A DNA stretch of 64,000 bases from VXPQ01 sp965223485 (GTDB taxonomy: Bacteria > Bacteroidota > Rhodothermia > Rhodothermales > VXPQ01): contig OZ244993.1 of assembly GCA_965223485.1 (NCBI GenBank), forward strand, positions 3,038,001 to 3,102,000. The letters are read 5' to 3'. Position numbers and translations under genes: made by a program. This document shows positions 1 through 8,305 of the stretch, piece by piece (position 1 is the first letter of the stretch; every line of letters starts with the position of its first letter). The notes under the pieces are model-generated. The model was not told where the DNA came from. It ran no database searches and saw only the letters and a list, made by a program, of their open reading frames with translations.

Positions 1-1160
1 CGGAAACGTACGGTCACGCAGTCGTTGACATCCTCGATTTCCGGGATCGGAAGACCCGCCGAGGTTACCCAATCCACCATCTTGAGCGTACCGGTCCCCC
101 ACTCTTCAATGATTCCGCGACGGTGGAAAGTGCGGGCAATCAACGGATTCCAGGGGCGCGACTCGTGCGGAACAAACAAGTTCTCCGGCGTCAATCCGAA
201 ATGCAGCGAGCCGGAAGAGGTTATTTCCAGACGATCGGCGTAGATCGCCACCCCTATCGATCCTCCGCCGATCGAATAGTCGCGATGGCACAGCGCGTTC
301 GCCAGCGCTTCCCGCGTAGCCAGAGGCGGATAAAGCGGTTCGTCGATCCGCTCGAAGCGGTCCGGTTCAAACCGCCCGGCGACAGGAATGCTATCTCGCA
401 GGAACCGCTCGGCGCTGGCGAGCAACGAGAAAGCATTTCCATTGAACTGGCGATTGTCCAGAAAGTCCATCTTGTCGATGCCCCGGAAACGGGCGACCCG
501 GAGCAGGCATTGCGGCATATCGAACATCAGGCGCTCCGTGTTTCCGAAAAGCACTGCGGCCGCCCGCAAGAGCACGCCGTCGCGCAGAAGTCCAAGCCCA
601 CGGAGCAGATCGCCCCGCTCACGGCTCAAAGGCTCCTCCAATTGTTCGAGCCGGACTGCTTCCGCGACGGTTCGCCGAATCTGGGCTGCATCGAGATCAT
701 CGACCGACCATCCTTCGGCAGGCTGGGTTTCCCAGCGCTGTTCTGCATGCACTCGTTCCATAAGCATACGTTGGTATTCGTAGGGGGACATGGCTACGGT
801 GGTGTTCCCTACCCGGCGATACCCCTTTCCTCGATACATATACGGCCGCGTCGGTCCCGCCGCCACTTCAACCACCAGCACTTCGCGGTCGCTATTCACG
901 CGAACCCGTTCTATCCCAGGCAATGCCTGCGGTTCAATTCTTCGAAGTTCTTCGCTCAACTCTTCGATAGTTCGCCCGCTCACCTGTTGACCCGCCACCT
1001 TGCCTTCAGGAGTTACGCCGAACAACACATGCCCGCCGCAATGGTTGAGCATGGCGCATACGGTTCGAGTTGCCTCGCGGCGAGTCCCTGTCGTACGCTT
1101 GAATTCGAGGGTCTCGGATTCGCCGAAGGCGGCCAGTGTTGTGATTTGATCCAGGGTCAT
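1..1160 (-). CDS. AlbA_2/Schlafen-type ATP-binding protein (partial, runs off left edge)
   Basis: The frame is open from an ATG at 1160 to the left edge, so the C-terminus is missing. A GAGGAGG ribosome-binding site lies just upstream of the ATG. The N-terminus has the AlbA_2 (AAA_4/Schlafen-like) signature: ESETLEFKRT at residues 14-23, then a CAMLNHCGGHVLFGV strand-loop. Further in, REALANALCHRDYS and EEWGTGTLKMV match the C-terminal part of the putative transcriptional regulator/ATP-binding family (HATPase_c_4-like). Family members are commonly found in defence islands and near toxin-antitoxin genes; substrate and partner are unknown. It diverges from the adjacent Phd-VapC pair. The family call is confident, the function is not. 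Confidence 0.85.
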   Translation of the reverse strand, partial: MTLDQITTLAAFGESETLEFKRTTGTRREATRTVCAMLNHCGGHVLFGVTPEGKVAGQQVSGRTIEELSEELRRIEPQALPGIERVRVNSDREVLVVEVAAGPTRPYMYRGKGYRRVGNTTVAMSPYEYQRMLMERVHAEQRWETQPAEGWSVDDLDAAQIRRTVAEAVRLEQLEEPLSRERGDLLRGLGLLRDGVLLRAAAVLFGNTERLMFDMPQCLLRVARFRGIDKMDFLDNRQFNGNAFSLLASAERFLRDSIPVAGRFEPDRFERIDEPLYPPLATREALANALCHRDYSIGGGSIGVAIYADRLEITSSGSLHFGLTPENLFVPHESRPWNPLIARTFHRRGIIEEWGTGTLKMVDWVTSAGLPIPEIEDVNDCVTVRF

Positions 1161-1416
1161 GGTACATCCTCCTCTTCAGACTTGTCAGTGCTTGCGCAGC
1201 GCTCCCTCAGACCTAACTCGTGCTCAGCCGCTTGCCTCCTCTCAGGATTCAGAAAAACGATGTCCTCCCAAAAAGCATAAGCACCATGCAGCGCCGGGTT
1301 TCCGCAAGAGGTGCAAAAAAGTGAACAGCGGCGGATTCTATAATTCCGAGGTTGGTCGCAATAGCCCCTGTAGTCCAATGCGCAAAGAACAATCAAGCGA
1401 AATCGACGTGGGCTAC

Positions 1417-1452
1417 TTGACACAATACCGAAATTAGTCATATGTTTAGTCA
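1417..1452 (+). promoter_or_regulatory. Candidate promoter/operator of the phd-vapC pair
   Basis: TTGACA at 1417-1422 is followed by TATGTTTA at 1441-1448, which fits both a sigma-70-like spacing and the Bacteroidota TTG / TAnnTTTG pattern with 21 bases between. Two direct TTAGTCA copies (1434-1440 and 1446-1452, 12-base period) straddle the -10 element and could be the binding site for the autoregulating antitoxin. The rest of the 1161-1474 gap holds nothing I can support as a gene. Confidence 0.45.
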
Positions 1453-1474
1453 ACTATACATCGGGGAGTCAGCA

Positions 1475-1705
1475 ATGCCAGTAGTGAATGTCCATCAAGC
1501 GAAGACCCAATTGTCGCGCCTGCTTGCGCAAGTCGAGAGCGGCGAGGAGGTCGTCATTGCCCGCAACGGCAAACCGATCGCTCGCCTTGTGCGCCTCCAG
1601 CGCCAGGGGAAGCCGCAATTCGGCTCATGGAAGGACCGGATAACGCTCGGCGACAGCTTTTTCGACCCGCTTCCGGAAGAGGAGTTGTCTGCCTGGGAGG
1701 ATTGA
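1475..1705 (+). CDS. Phd/YefM-type antitoxin of a VapC pair
   Basis: A 76-residue protein beginning MPVVNVHQAKTQLSRLL, the classic Phd/YefM N-terminus that folds as a DNA-binding dimer. GEEVVIARNGKPIARLV completes the domain, and an acidic C-terminal tail (LPEEELSAWED) would wrap the toxin. The ATG at 1475 is chosen over the ATG at 1442 because the latter lies inside the promoter and adds eleven residues without family similarity. The toxin gene starts 3 bases downstream, so the two are co-transcribed. Known families of this type repress their own promoter and neutralise a PIN-domain RNase. Nothing suggests inactivation. Confidence 0.9.
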   Translation: MPVVNVHQAKTQLSRLLAQVESGEEVVIARNGKPIARLVRLQRQGKPQFGSWKDRITLGDSFFDPLPEEELSAWED

Positions 1706-1708
1706 TCG

Positions 1709-2110
1709 TTGCGTCTTCTTCTTGACACCCACGCCTTCATATGGTGGCTTGCCGGAAGCGACCGGTTGCCGACCGCCGCTCGGCGCGCCATCGGAAACGA
1801 ATCGAACGAGAAGCTCGTCAGCGCGGCGTCAGCCTGGGAAATAACCACCAAGCGCCGTATCGGCAAACTGCCCGGAGCCGAGGCGCTTGCGGACGATGTT
1901 CCCGGAGCCATCGCCGGTGAAGGCTTTGAAGAGTTGCCGATCACCGTTGAAGACGCCGTACGCGCCGGGTCGCTACCAGGTCCGCATCGCGATCCGTTCG
2001 ACAGAATGCTCATTGCGCAAGCGCTTGCGCACAACCTCACTTTCATCTCGACCGAGACGTTATTCGATCAATACGGCATTCGGCGTCTATGGGAAACCAC
2101 GCCTTCCTGA
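1709..2110 (+). CDS. VapC-family PIN-domain toxin
   Basis: A 133-residue PIN-domain ribonuclease starting at TTG, 3 bases after the antitoxin stop. The metal-binding acidic residues of the family are visible: D6 in LLLDTH, E44 in SAWEI, and D95/D98 in HRDPFDRM. Length and order match the VapC subgroup paired with Phd-type antitoxins (MRLLLDTHAFIWW start). Such toxins cut tRNA or rRNA when the antitoxin is degraded. The gene looks intact, unlike most other toxins in this window. The TTG start is inferred from the reading frame and tight coupling, since no ATG exists at this position. Confidence 0.88.
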   Translation: MRLLLDTHAFIWWLAGSDRLPTAARRAIGNESNEKLVSAASAWEITTKRRIGKLPGAEALADDVPGAIAGEGFEELPITVEDAVRAGSLPGPHRDPFDRMLIAQALAHNLTFISTETLFDQYGIRRLWETTPS

Positions 2111-2127
2111 GACTCGTCAGGCGGTCC

Positions 2128-2706
2128 TCAACGCCTGCCCCGCCCCCGTGAGGAACTCTTATTCGGCGTACGTTCCGGACGTGTCCGGTTCGCCTTTCGC
2201 CCGGAACGCCCGCTGCTCCGCCGGGACTTCCCGGAGACTTTTTTCTTACTCCCCGAAAACGATTCTATTAATCTGCCTCCACCCCAATCAATCAGATCAA
2301 CAATAATCGGGATCATATAATCAAGGAAACCGCTTCTTTCAATCCACGTTGGGCCTGCAGGATACTCAATCATATACTCTTCCCGGTGCTTGAGCACCGA
2401 CGGAGGGATCATCGGGCCTTCCGGTTCGATCGGCAACGGAGTGGCGGCCCGATGGCCCCTGTCGAGGAAGGCCTCTTCCGGGATATCCGCAGAGGGGGAA
2501 TCCTGTGCAGCAACCCGGGTGACTAAAGCCTCCCTTGCGTACCCGGATAGTTCTGCAGGTTGATCGTCGTTGTCCACAGACGTAGACGTTATGTGTGTCG
2601 CGTCTGCTTCGGGAGCAACCCGATTAATGTACGCCGTGCCGGGCGTGGCCAGTGTCCCGCAACCGGTGCACAGAATCAATAACACAGGGAAAAGCGCATA
2701 TTTCAT
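2128..2706 (-). CDS. Hypothetical lipoprotein with basic tail
   Basis: A 192-residue protein starting at the ATG at 2706 with a lipoprotein signal peptide, MKYALFPVLLILCTGC; the lipobox cysteine is residue 16. The middle is acidic and proline-rich; then comes a hydrophobic stretch (DYMIPIIVDLIDWGGG), and the last 45 residues are strongly basic and Ser/Arg-rich (KSRRSSGRSGRKANRTR). I do not recognise a family. The longer reading frame upstream of 2706 is rejected because the signal peptide fixes the start. It probably sits on the inner face of the outer membrane or in the periplasm; the basic tail could bind an acidic polymer, but that is speculation. Confidence 0.6.
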   Translation of the reverse strand: MKYALFPVLLILCTGCGTLATPGTAYINRVAPEADATHITSTSVDNDDQPAELSGYAREALVTRVAAQDSPSADIPEEAFLDRGHRAATPLPIEPEGPMIPPSVLKHREEYMIEYPAGPTWIERSGFLDYMIPIIVDLIDWGGGRLIESFSGSKKKVSGKSRRSSGRSGRKANRTRPERTPNKSSSRGRGRR

Positions 2707-3015
2707 GGGAGCGTGCGTTCGGTTTTGCCTGCCAATGCAATGACTGGAGAAAGCGTGGCGCCGACGCAGCATGTACCCGTAGGCTGATCGGCACTTAAAA
2801 ACGTCCGCTTCTCCCTTCATTTGCTGACAAATACCGTGCCGGGGTCCAGTCCCTTCCTGGTTTTCGGCGGAAAAACACCCTATACGCATTCGGAACTTCC
2901 GGGGAAACCGGCGCGACGACAAGTGCGGTTAACCGATAGGAAAGCCAGCGGCGTCCCGGCAGGTTGAGCGCCGCGGCCACGAATCCCGTCGTCCGCGCAA
3001 TCTGCGAACCGATCC
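2707..3015. other. 309-base gap without a supportable gene
   Basis: The space between the lipoprotein gene and the B3/B4-domain gene has short open frames on both strands. None has a convincing start, ribosome-binding site or recognisable family. The promoter of the lipoprotein gene should lie at the low-coordinate end, but no clear element is seen. Confidence 0.4.
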
Positions 3016-3735
3016 CTACACGTCGGCAACCGCCTGTGGCAAAACAACGCCGCAAGCCGTTTCCGCATTCGTTCCGCATGCCGAAAGCAGAGCGGCGAAC
3101 TCCTCGCACATCTCCTGCAACGCCTCCCCGGACATTGCCGCAGACGGAGCATACACACAGGCGGCGATTCGACTCGTTTCGGGGGTCGTCTTCGTAGCCA
3201 TGCTATCTCGAATGGGATTGACGATGGGTTCTCCGTCGGAGGAGATGGTATCAGGATCGTTACCCGCAACATGACACCCGCAGAGCAGGTCCTTTACATC
3301 GATCCGCTGCCCGGCATGATTGAACGCGAACCCCTCCCCTGCCCGGCCCAGCCGAAAGACGTACCGGTCCGAAGCTGCCCGATCAAGGTCCCATAAAGAG
3401 ATGGGCACGACATACCGGAGGCTGAGGTAGTTACATATATCCACCGGAGCATTGATGCGTGGAAATGCATACTCCGGTTGCGATGCAGCGCGCAGCAGAT
3501 ATTCAGAAGCCGGCTTGCCCCGTCCCGTGGGTTTATACGACCCGTTCCGCAGTATATCGCGGGCGGCGATGCGCCGTGCCTCTTCGGTTTCGTTAAGCGG
3601 TCCGGCGCGTTCGGCGACCACCTGCTGCAAACGGGCATCGAAATCTTCCGGGTACCGGACCGTTTCGATCCGTTCGGCGCGGACAATGCCGAGGAGTACG
3701 TCGTCGCGGGGGATAGCGTGCCGGAGCGTCAACAT
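3016..3735 (-). CDS. B3/B4 (tRNA-binding) domain protein
   Basis: A 239-residue protein from the ATG at 3735. It resembles the stand-alone B3/B4 domain related to the editing region of phenylalanyl-tRNA synthetase beta. Visible hallmarks are RRIAARDILRNGSYKPTGR followed by SEYLLRAA, INAPVDICNYLSLRYVVPIS (residues about 105-124), LWDLDRA, and a late IVNPIRDSMATKTTPET segment. Stand-alone members are presumed to bind or edit mischarged tRNA, but their role is not established. No operon partner is evident, and the gene faces the lipoprotein gene in the same direction after a 309-base gap. Confidence 0.78.
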   Translation of the reverse strand: MLTLRHAIPRDDVLLGIVRAERIETVRYPEDFDARLQQVVAERAGPLNETEEARRIAARDILRNGSYKPTGRGKPASEYLLRAASQPEYAFPRINAPVDICNYLSLRYVVPISLWDLDRAASDRYVFRLGRAGEGFAFNHAGQRIDVKDLLCGCHVAGNDPDTISSDGEPIVNPIRDSMATKTTPETSRIAACVYAPSAAMSGEALQEMCEEFAALLSACGTNAETACGVVLPQAVADV

Positions 3736-3865
3736 GGGTAATGATCTGGTCGAGGGTCTTCTCTGCGCCCGCCGAATCGGGCGGAAAGGGTGCTTACAAT
3801 GCCTTCCGCAATAAAAAATCAATGCTTGCGCCTGAAGGAGTGCATTGTGTTCCGCCGTGAATATA

Positions 3866-4330
3866 TCACTTCAAGCGCTCATCTATCCATGCATCGGAGC
3901 GCTCCACTTCGATCCGGGAAAAATCCGGGTGGCGCTGATTGCAAAGGACATTCCTTTCGTACGGCGAAACCACCGACGGTACCCAAAGAAGACAGGTCTA
4001 GCCCCGGTCATACCAGGCATCCCCGACCGATCGCGTTGCATCTTCATCGGATAGCATCGACGGATCCAAATCTATCCCTTGCTCGGAAATATCACCGGGC
4101 AGGAAAGCCCTGCTACACATCAGGCCTTTCGGTATGGACAATCCACGGAAAGACCGATGCACCAGATTTTCAAGTAAGGCGAGCGCATACGTTTCCGACG
4201 CATGAACAACCAGACGCCCTGGGCTTACCCAGCGGCTTCCTTTAAGCAATGTACCTCTGCCGTCGAAAGGCGGGTATTTGGAGCTGACAATGCGATAGAT
4301 ACATAGTCTCCCGTCATGCGGGGAGACCAT
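3866..4330 (-). pseudogene. RES-domain toxin interrupted by an in-frame amber codon
   Basis: From the ATG at 4330 the frame encodes a RES-type toxin: CIYRIVSSKYPPFDG, RWVSPGRLVVHASETYALAL and DAWYDRG. It then meets TAG at 3998-4000. Read past that one codon, the same frame continues with the expected RES C-terminus (LLWVPSVVSPYERN, NQRHPDFSRIEVE) to a TGA at 3866. The intact paralogue at 8822-9304 has WYAERRSAILIVPSVVA at the same place, so the TAG replaces a normal codon. The antitoxin gene upstream overlaps the start by about 17 bases and is intact. Family RES toxins degrade NAD+. Unless the amber codon is read through, the product lacks the conserved C-terminal serine motif. Confidence 0.82.
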
Positions 4331-4751
4331 AGAGTCCGCGTTCGATAACGTCCTCAACTTCCCTCCCCCCAACTTCGGTTAACGCGACATCGACAGGTTT
4401 ACGATCACCCAATTCGGGGTGTGGCTCCAGCATGAAACGGGAAGTATCGATCGGGTCTCTGAATATCAGGAAGGACAATACATACAGATGGGCAAGACGT
4501 TCTATCGTTTCACTCACCTGAGAACTAAAACGGTCCTTCCGCCCTCCTGTGGATTTAGGTGCAATCTTGTTCCAATACTCTAAACCCTTTTCGCCATCAT
4601 ATGCGGTCACAGCGTCAAGTAAGTGCTTCAATGCGGATTCAGGCAATCCTTCGCGCACTACAGCATCCAGTTCACGCATTTCGGACACAGGACGCCCAAG
4701 GACAGATTCGCCGCCAAGGATTTTCGCAATACTGCTTACAGCTACACCCAT
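4314..4751 (-). CDS. Xre/MbcA/ParS-type antitoxin of the broken RES pair
   Basis: A 145-residue protein. The N-terminal half is a helical HTH-like region (GGESVLGRPVSEMREL, VREGLPESALKHLL). The C-terminal half has the MbcA/ParS/Xre toxin-binding signature: DTSRFMLEPHPELGDRKPVDVAL followed by GREVEDVIERGLYGL. It overlaps the following RES gene, as usual for this type II system. The gene shows no lesion although its toxin is broken. An inverted repeat directly upstream (4764-4782) is a plausible autoregulatory operator. Confidence 0.85.
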   Translation of the reverse strand: MGVAVSSIAKILGGESVLGRPVSEMRELDAVVREGLPESALKHLLDAVTAYDGEKGLEYWNKIAPKSTGGRKDRFSSQVSETIERLAHLYVLSFLIFRDPIDTSRFMLEPHPELGDRKPVDVALTEVGGREVEDVIERGLYGLPA

Positions 4752-4763
4752 CGGACCATAATG

Positions 4764-4782
4764 TCGTTTCTCCAGAAAACGA
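4764..4782. promoter_or_regulatory. Inverted repeat upstream of the Xre antitoxin
   Basis: TCGTTT (4764-4769) and AAACGA (4777-4782) form a 6-base inverted repeat with a 7-base spacer, 13 bases from the antitoxin start. Xre antitoxins of this family repress their own operon, so this could be the operator. This is an inference from position and symmetry only. Confidence 0.35.
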
Positions 4783-4993
4783 ACCTGCTAATGCATAGTG
4801 CGACCACGCCAGGCCGCAACGGTTCCCCTGGTATCACGGCTTTCCGCCTTTCGAGCAACCCCGTCTTTTGCACGATATGCCTTGCGCTTATGTCCGGAAG
4901 CGTTTTTATTGTCTGCGCAGTTTTACAACAGGTTACGCCTTCTCACAGCGCGCATCTATCTCATCAAACCGGGAAAACGAACGGGGAAACACC

Positions 4994-5539
4994 ATGAAAA
5001 ACCTTGTATTGGGCGCCCTTCTCGCCGCCGTCGTTCTATTCGCATGGGGATTCGTTTTCTGGGGCCTGATCCCGAATGCCGGAGTGCAAATGCACCCCGA
5101 CGAGGCGGCGCTGCAGCAACACCTTGCCGAAGGTATCCCCGAAACGGGCGCCTATTACGTACCCTACCCTGCAGGCGCTGACGACGTCGAATCCATGGCG
5201 CGGCATGAGGCCGGGCCCATCGCTTTTCTGTTCGTTCGCCTGGAAGGCCGACCCCTGATGCCCGTTTCCACGATGATCGGGGGCTTCATACACATGCTCA
5301 TTACGACGCTGCTCATTGGCATGCTGTTGCGGATGCTGCTGCCGAGCCTTCCGGCCTGGCGGGACCGGGTCCTGTTTGTGGCGCTGGCGGGACTTGCCGC
5401 CGCGTTCTGGTCCGACTTCACATTGCCGGTATGGTGGCATACCCCGTGGACATTCTTCGTCTGGCTGGCGGTGTACGACATCATCGCCTGGACACTTGCC
5501 GGGGCGGTCCTGGCGCGGTTTGTGCGGCCAGCAGGGTAG
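4994..5539 (+). CDS. Predicted membrane protein, unknown function
   Basis: A 181-residue protein from the ATG at 4994. It has an N-terminal membrane segment (LVLGALLAAVVLFAWGFVFW), a polar stretch of about 70 residues with many Glu/His/Ala, then three hydrophobic segments (near residues 94-115, 125-140 and 150-175). A longer in-frame start at 4868 is rejected because it lacks a hydrophobic leader and the ATG at 4994 follows a GGGGA ribosome-binding sequence. I do not recognise the family. It stands alone between the broken Xre-RES pair and the operon at 5591-7932, facing the latter. Confidence 0.65.
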   Translation: MKNLVLGALLAAVVLFAWGFVFWGLIPNAGVQMHPDEAALQQHLAEGIPETGAYYVPYPAGADDVESMARHEAGPIAFLFVRLEGRPLMPVSTMIGGFIHMLITTLLIGMLLRMLLPSLPAWRDRVLFVALAGLAAAFWSDFTLPVWWHTPWTFFVWLAVYDIIAWTLAGAVLARFVRPAG

Positions 5540-5590
5540 GTATTCAGAACAAAGGCAGGGGGCTCGCTCCCGAGCGCTACCTTCAAGGGG

Positions 5591-6433
5591 TCACAGCGAG
5601 ATGTCGATAGTGGGCGGCATGGTTGTGGTATCGTCCTCGAAACTTATCCAATCGGCATCGAACCGCTGGTACGGTTCAATATCCGCAAGGGTGATCTCGT
5701 CGGTACCCAGTACATCAACGCCAACAAACTGAATGGTCGGTTTGAACTGATCCCAGAATTTTTCAATCGCCTTCTCCATCTCCGAACGCTTTTCAGCCCA
5801 TCCTGTGGCGCCCCGCATCGAGTGCGGAACCGCAAGAATGAGATGACACTTGTATGGGGTCTCAGCCGGGAGTTCACCCAGTGTGTTAAGTCGCAGGTAT
5901 ACTCCTTGCAACCATTCGCTATACCTCTTCAGTAGCTCCCGCCAGTCTTTCAATTTCGAACGCCAACGCTGATCAAAGGCTGTCGGGAATGCCGTGCGGA
6001 TGTACCGCTTGGCAAGCCACTCCGCGATAAGCCTACGTTCTTTATCGGGCAAACATTCCTCCGCCGAATCACTCATCAGAAGACTTCGAGGAACCGCCCA
6101 GCGATTATAGGCAGCAAACGACAGCAAGACTGGTTTTCCATTCCTTTGGATCACAAACTGCAGGATCCGCGGATTTCTGCCAGACAAGTACTGCTTATTC
6201 GCTTGCTGGCCAAGAACAACATTTGCTTGCAGGACTTCGACGAAAGGCTCCTTTTCAATGTTGGGGTTGACGATGTCGCAGTCGTGGCTCGTCAGGATAA
6301 GCAAGTCCGCACCACTCATATCCACCGATTCAGGGGCATGCTTACTGGCAAGACTTGCCAATTCAGGCCCCAGTACCGCACCCTGGCGCCACCCGCGATT
6401 CGCAATCGCATCGCTGTCGAACATCTCGGACAT
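5591..6433 (-). CDS. Unknown protein with SHDCDIVNPN motif, third gene of a three-gene operon
   Basis: A 280-residue protein of no family I can name. The N-terminal region has a hydrophobic strand ending in DLLILTSHDCDIVNPN (about residues 43-58); His, Asp and Cys in this motif would suit metal binding or catalysis. The rest is soluble, with mixed helices and many Trp/Arg. It starts 6 bases after the HTH gene and is the last gene of an operon with the TIGR04255-like gene. A fragment of a second copy lies at 23589-23777 with clear DNA-level similarity over the motif region. Sitting between two Xre-RES pairs, it may belong to a defence or toxin-antitoxin module; that is inference. Confidence 0.7.
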   Translation of the reverse strand: MSEMFDSDAIANRGWRQGAVLGPELASLASKHAPESVDMSGADLLILTSHDCDIVNPNIEKEPFVEVLQANVVLGQQANKQYLSGRNPRILQFVIQRNGKPVLLSFAAYNRWAVPRSLLMSDSAEECLPDKERRLIAEWLAKRYIRTAFPTAFDQRWRSKLKDWRELLKRYSEWLQGVYLRLNTLGELPAETPYKCHLILAVPHSMRGATGWAEKRSEMEKAIEKFWDQFKPTIQFVGVDVLGTDEITLADIEPYQRFDADWISFEDDTTTMPPTIDISL

Positions 6434-6439
6434 ATTCTG

Positions 6440-7120
6440 CTACTTCGGCCAATCCCTTAGCGCCACGTTGTTTGCGAGTTGTTTTTTTCTCTGCTCTTGA
6501 TCCGGCTCCTCGAAACCGAGGCGACGCAGTCGATTTTCCCGGCTTGCTCTCTTTAGGAAAGCCATGTCTCCAAGCCTCTGCACCTGTTTGATGGCCTGGA
6601 TCAAGTGGTCTTCGTTTATCTGTTCCTCACCCAGCAGGTCGATAAGGGACGGTGCACCGAATTCCGGGGGCTGACGAACAAAGCGCGCATTGAGTGGGGC
6701 CAGACTTGACACCGAGGCACGCTCAAGAATATGAAGCACGGTGTGCAGCCGTTTTGTATTAGCAGCGTTAGGTTTATTACCCCGCAACCACTCGTATATG
6801 GTGGGGCGAGCCACATGAAGGATCCGAGCCAGTTGTGACTTGTTCAGCGACAGTGCTGCGAGTAATTCCTGTACCTGTTCGGCGACAGGGCGAACCACAA
6901 TGTTGACCAAACCAGACCAAACCTGCGAGACACGCTCAATGGATCGGCGGTCATAAACGAGAGGACTGGATCCAATACGTGGAGGGGGCACAGGAATAAT
7001 CATGACACTCCACTGATACCGCCGGTCACTGGATACATAGCCGGACTCGCCCATCAATACGGCATGCGCCTGTCTTGCGATTTCGTAATCCGCACAAGTG
7101 GTCGTTGACATCATTTCCAT
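6440..7120 (-). CDS. HTH DNA-binding protein, middle gene of a three-gene operon
   Basis: A 226-residue protein with a helix-turn-helix near residues 92-115 (LNKSQLARILHVARPTIYEWLRG), of the Xre/Cro style used by operon repressors and antitoxins. The region before it (residues 1-80) is of unknown fold. The C-terminal part is helical, with a charged tail (ENRLRRLGFEEPDQEQRKK). Its start overlaps the TIGR04255-like gene by 10 bases and its stop is 6 bases before the SHDCDI gene, so the three are certainly co-transcribed. The size is unusual for a plain antitoxin. Likely role: regulator or neutraliser within the module. Confidence 0.7.
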   Translation of the reverse strand: MEMMSTTTCADYEIARQAHAVLMGESGYVSSDRRYQWSVMIIPVPPPRIGSSPLVYDRRSIERVSQVWSGLVNIVVRPVAEQVQELLAALSLNKSQLARILHVARPTIYEWLRGNKPNAANTKRLHTVLHILERASVSSLAPLNARFVRQPPEFGAPSLIDLLGEEQINEDHLIQAIKQVQRLGDMAFLKRASRENRLRRLGFEEPDQEQRKKQLANNVALRDWPK

Positions 7121-7932
7121 GCCTCGATTGCAGACTCGGTCACCACATGCTCATGAAATGTCTCGACAAGGCGATCGTGCATTTCGAATGCTCTCGCGAC
7201 AATCCAGTCGGCGTCGGGATCGAAATTGCCTTCGATATAGTGGTCCATATCGATCAGCGTGATCAGTTCGCCTTTTGTCGCTCGGGAGATGTGTTTCGGT
7301 GCAGCACCGGCAAGATCGGGAGGTAGCGAAAAGCCCTGATCATTCTGGACAATGCGCACGATCATGGTTCCGGATTCATTCCCAACCGATGTCCTGCCTG
7401 TACTCTCTACGTGCAACCGATGCGTTCCGGGTTCGAAAACCTCGTCCACGACGCCATGGAATCCGGGCTGGAGATAGAAACGAAAGTCTTCGTCCCTGCC
7501 CTCGCGCGGCTGGACGACATCGACATAGCGAAGACCTACACGCTGAACAACGCCCAACCGATCGTGCTCGGTTTTCGTGAACACCGTGCGGATCATTTGC
7601 AGGAATTTTTCAGCGTAATCCTCGAACCTGTCATAGTCTGTGGTCTGCAAGACTATGCTGTCCTCCATCACCAGGATGCTCCAGGCCTCGTCTCTGGTTC
7701 GGTACTCCCAGCGCTGCTGCTCATTCACCTGAACCGGCATCCCGCCGCCTGGAGCGAAAGTGAGTTGCTGAACTTTTCCGGCACGCTCAATAGGGAATCC
7801 ATTCTGCCGAAATTCCTCTTGAATTTCAGAGATGTAGCGTCCCATCTGACGAATGGAACTGAATCGAACCTGACCCAAAACCAGCACCAACGGTTGCTTG
7901 GACAGGGGTATATACCGGCATTGGCGTTGCAT
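7111..7932 (-). CDS. TIGR04255-family protein, first gene of a three-gene operon
   Basis: A 273-residue protein resembling the TIGR04255 family. It opens with the typical PLVLVLGQVRFSSI strand, contains VQRVGLRYVDVV and PGTHRLHVESTG, and ends with LITLIDMDHYIEG followed by a helix EMHDRLVETFHEHV. This family is sporadic, often in accessory DNA, and has no established function. It leads the operon TIGR04255-like / HTH / SHDCDI protein. The ATG at 7932 is the only start that keeps the first strand complete. A structural or scaffold role is possible; nothing catalytic is visible to me. Confidence 0.72.
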   Translation of the reverse strand: MQRQCRYIPLSKQPLVLVLGQVRFSSIRQMGRYISEIQEEFRQNGFPIERAGKVQQLTFAPGGGMPVQVNEQQRWEYRTRDEAWSILVMEDSIVLQTTDYDRFEDYAEKFLQMIRTVFTKTEHDRLGVVQRVGLRYVDVVQPREGRDEDFRFYLQPGFHGVVDEVFEPGTHRLHVESTGRTSVGNESGTMIVRIVQNDQGFSLPPDLAGAAPKHISRATKGELITLIDMDHYIEGNFDPDADWIVARAFEMHDRLVETFHEHVVTESAIEAWK

Positions 7933-8001
7933 AGGCTTTCCTTACACTTAATCTTACACTTCGTGTTGACGGTAAGATAGAGTAGTTGTTCCAATGAAAA
8001 A

Positions 8002-8205
8002 TTACCAAATTTCAGAATCGGTCGTACCCATGCCCTCTTTTCTTTCAGCAGCCGCGGATAAACCGGCAACGGAACGGCGCCGACTGATCTCGGCGAGCTC
8101 CGCCAGCGTGCGGTCGCCACAAACGGCGGCGAGAGCTACCTTCGCCTTGAAAGAGGGGTTACGGATTCTGCCGTTTGTCTTGACATGGAGTCTCACCGAA
8201 TTCAT
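8002..8205 (-). pseudogene. Remnant of an IS3-family transposase OrfA
   Basis: The first 40 residues read RNPSFKAKVALAAVCGDRTLAELAE, the usual start of the HTH domain in IS3-type OrfA. The frame then loses the family sequence (ISRRRSVAGLSAAAE) and stops after 67 residues. No OrfB and no terminal inverted repeats are seen. This is a decayed trace of a mobile element beside the three-gene operon. Confidence 0.55.
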
Positions 8206-8305
8206 TGTATCGGAACACTACACCTTTAATTCCCGCGAAAACCTGTCCAGTCAATACAAACCGCCTCGGTCAATCCTGTTTCGGAACATAATTGATACTT
8301 GCATC

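Noticed and set aside
123..1280. Long open frame of 385 codons on the + strand
   Set aside because: It is antisense to the AlbA_2/Schlafen-like gene, which has a good ribosome-binding site and family motifs; the + frame has no recognisable domain.
2795..3109. 104-codon open frame on the - strand
   Set aside because: It overlaps the 3' part of the B3/B4-domain gene, lacks a family and has no ribosome-binding site; left as unsupported.
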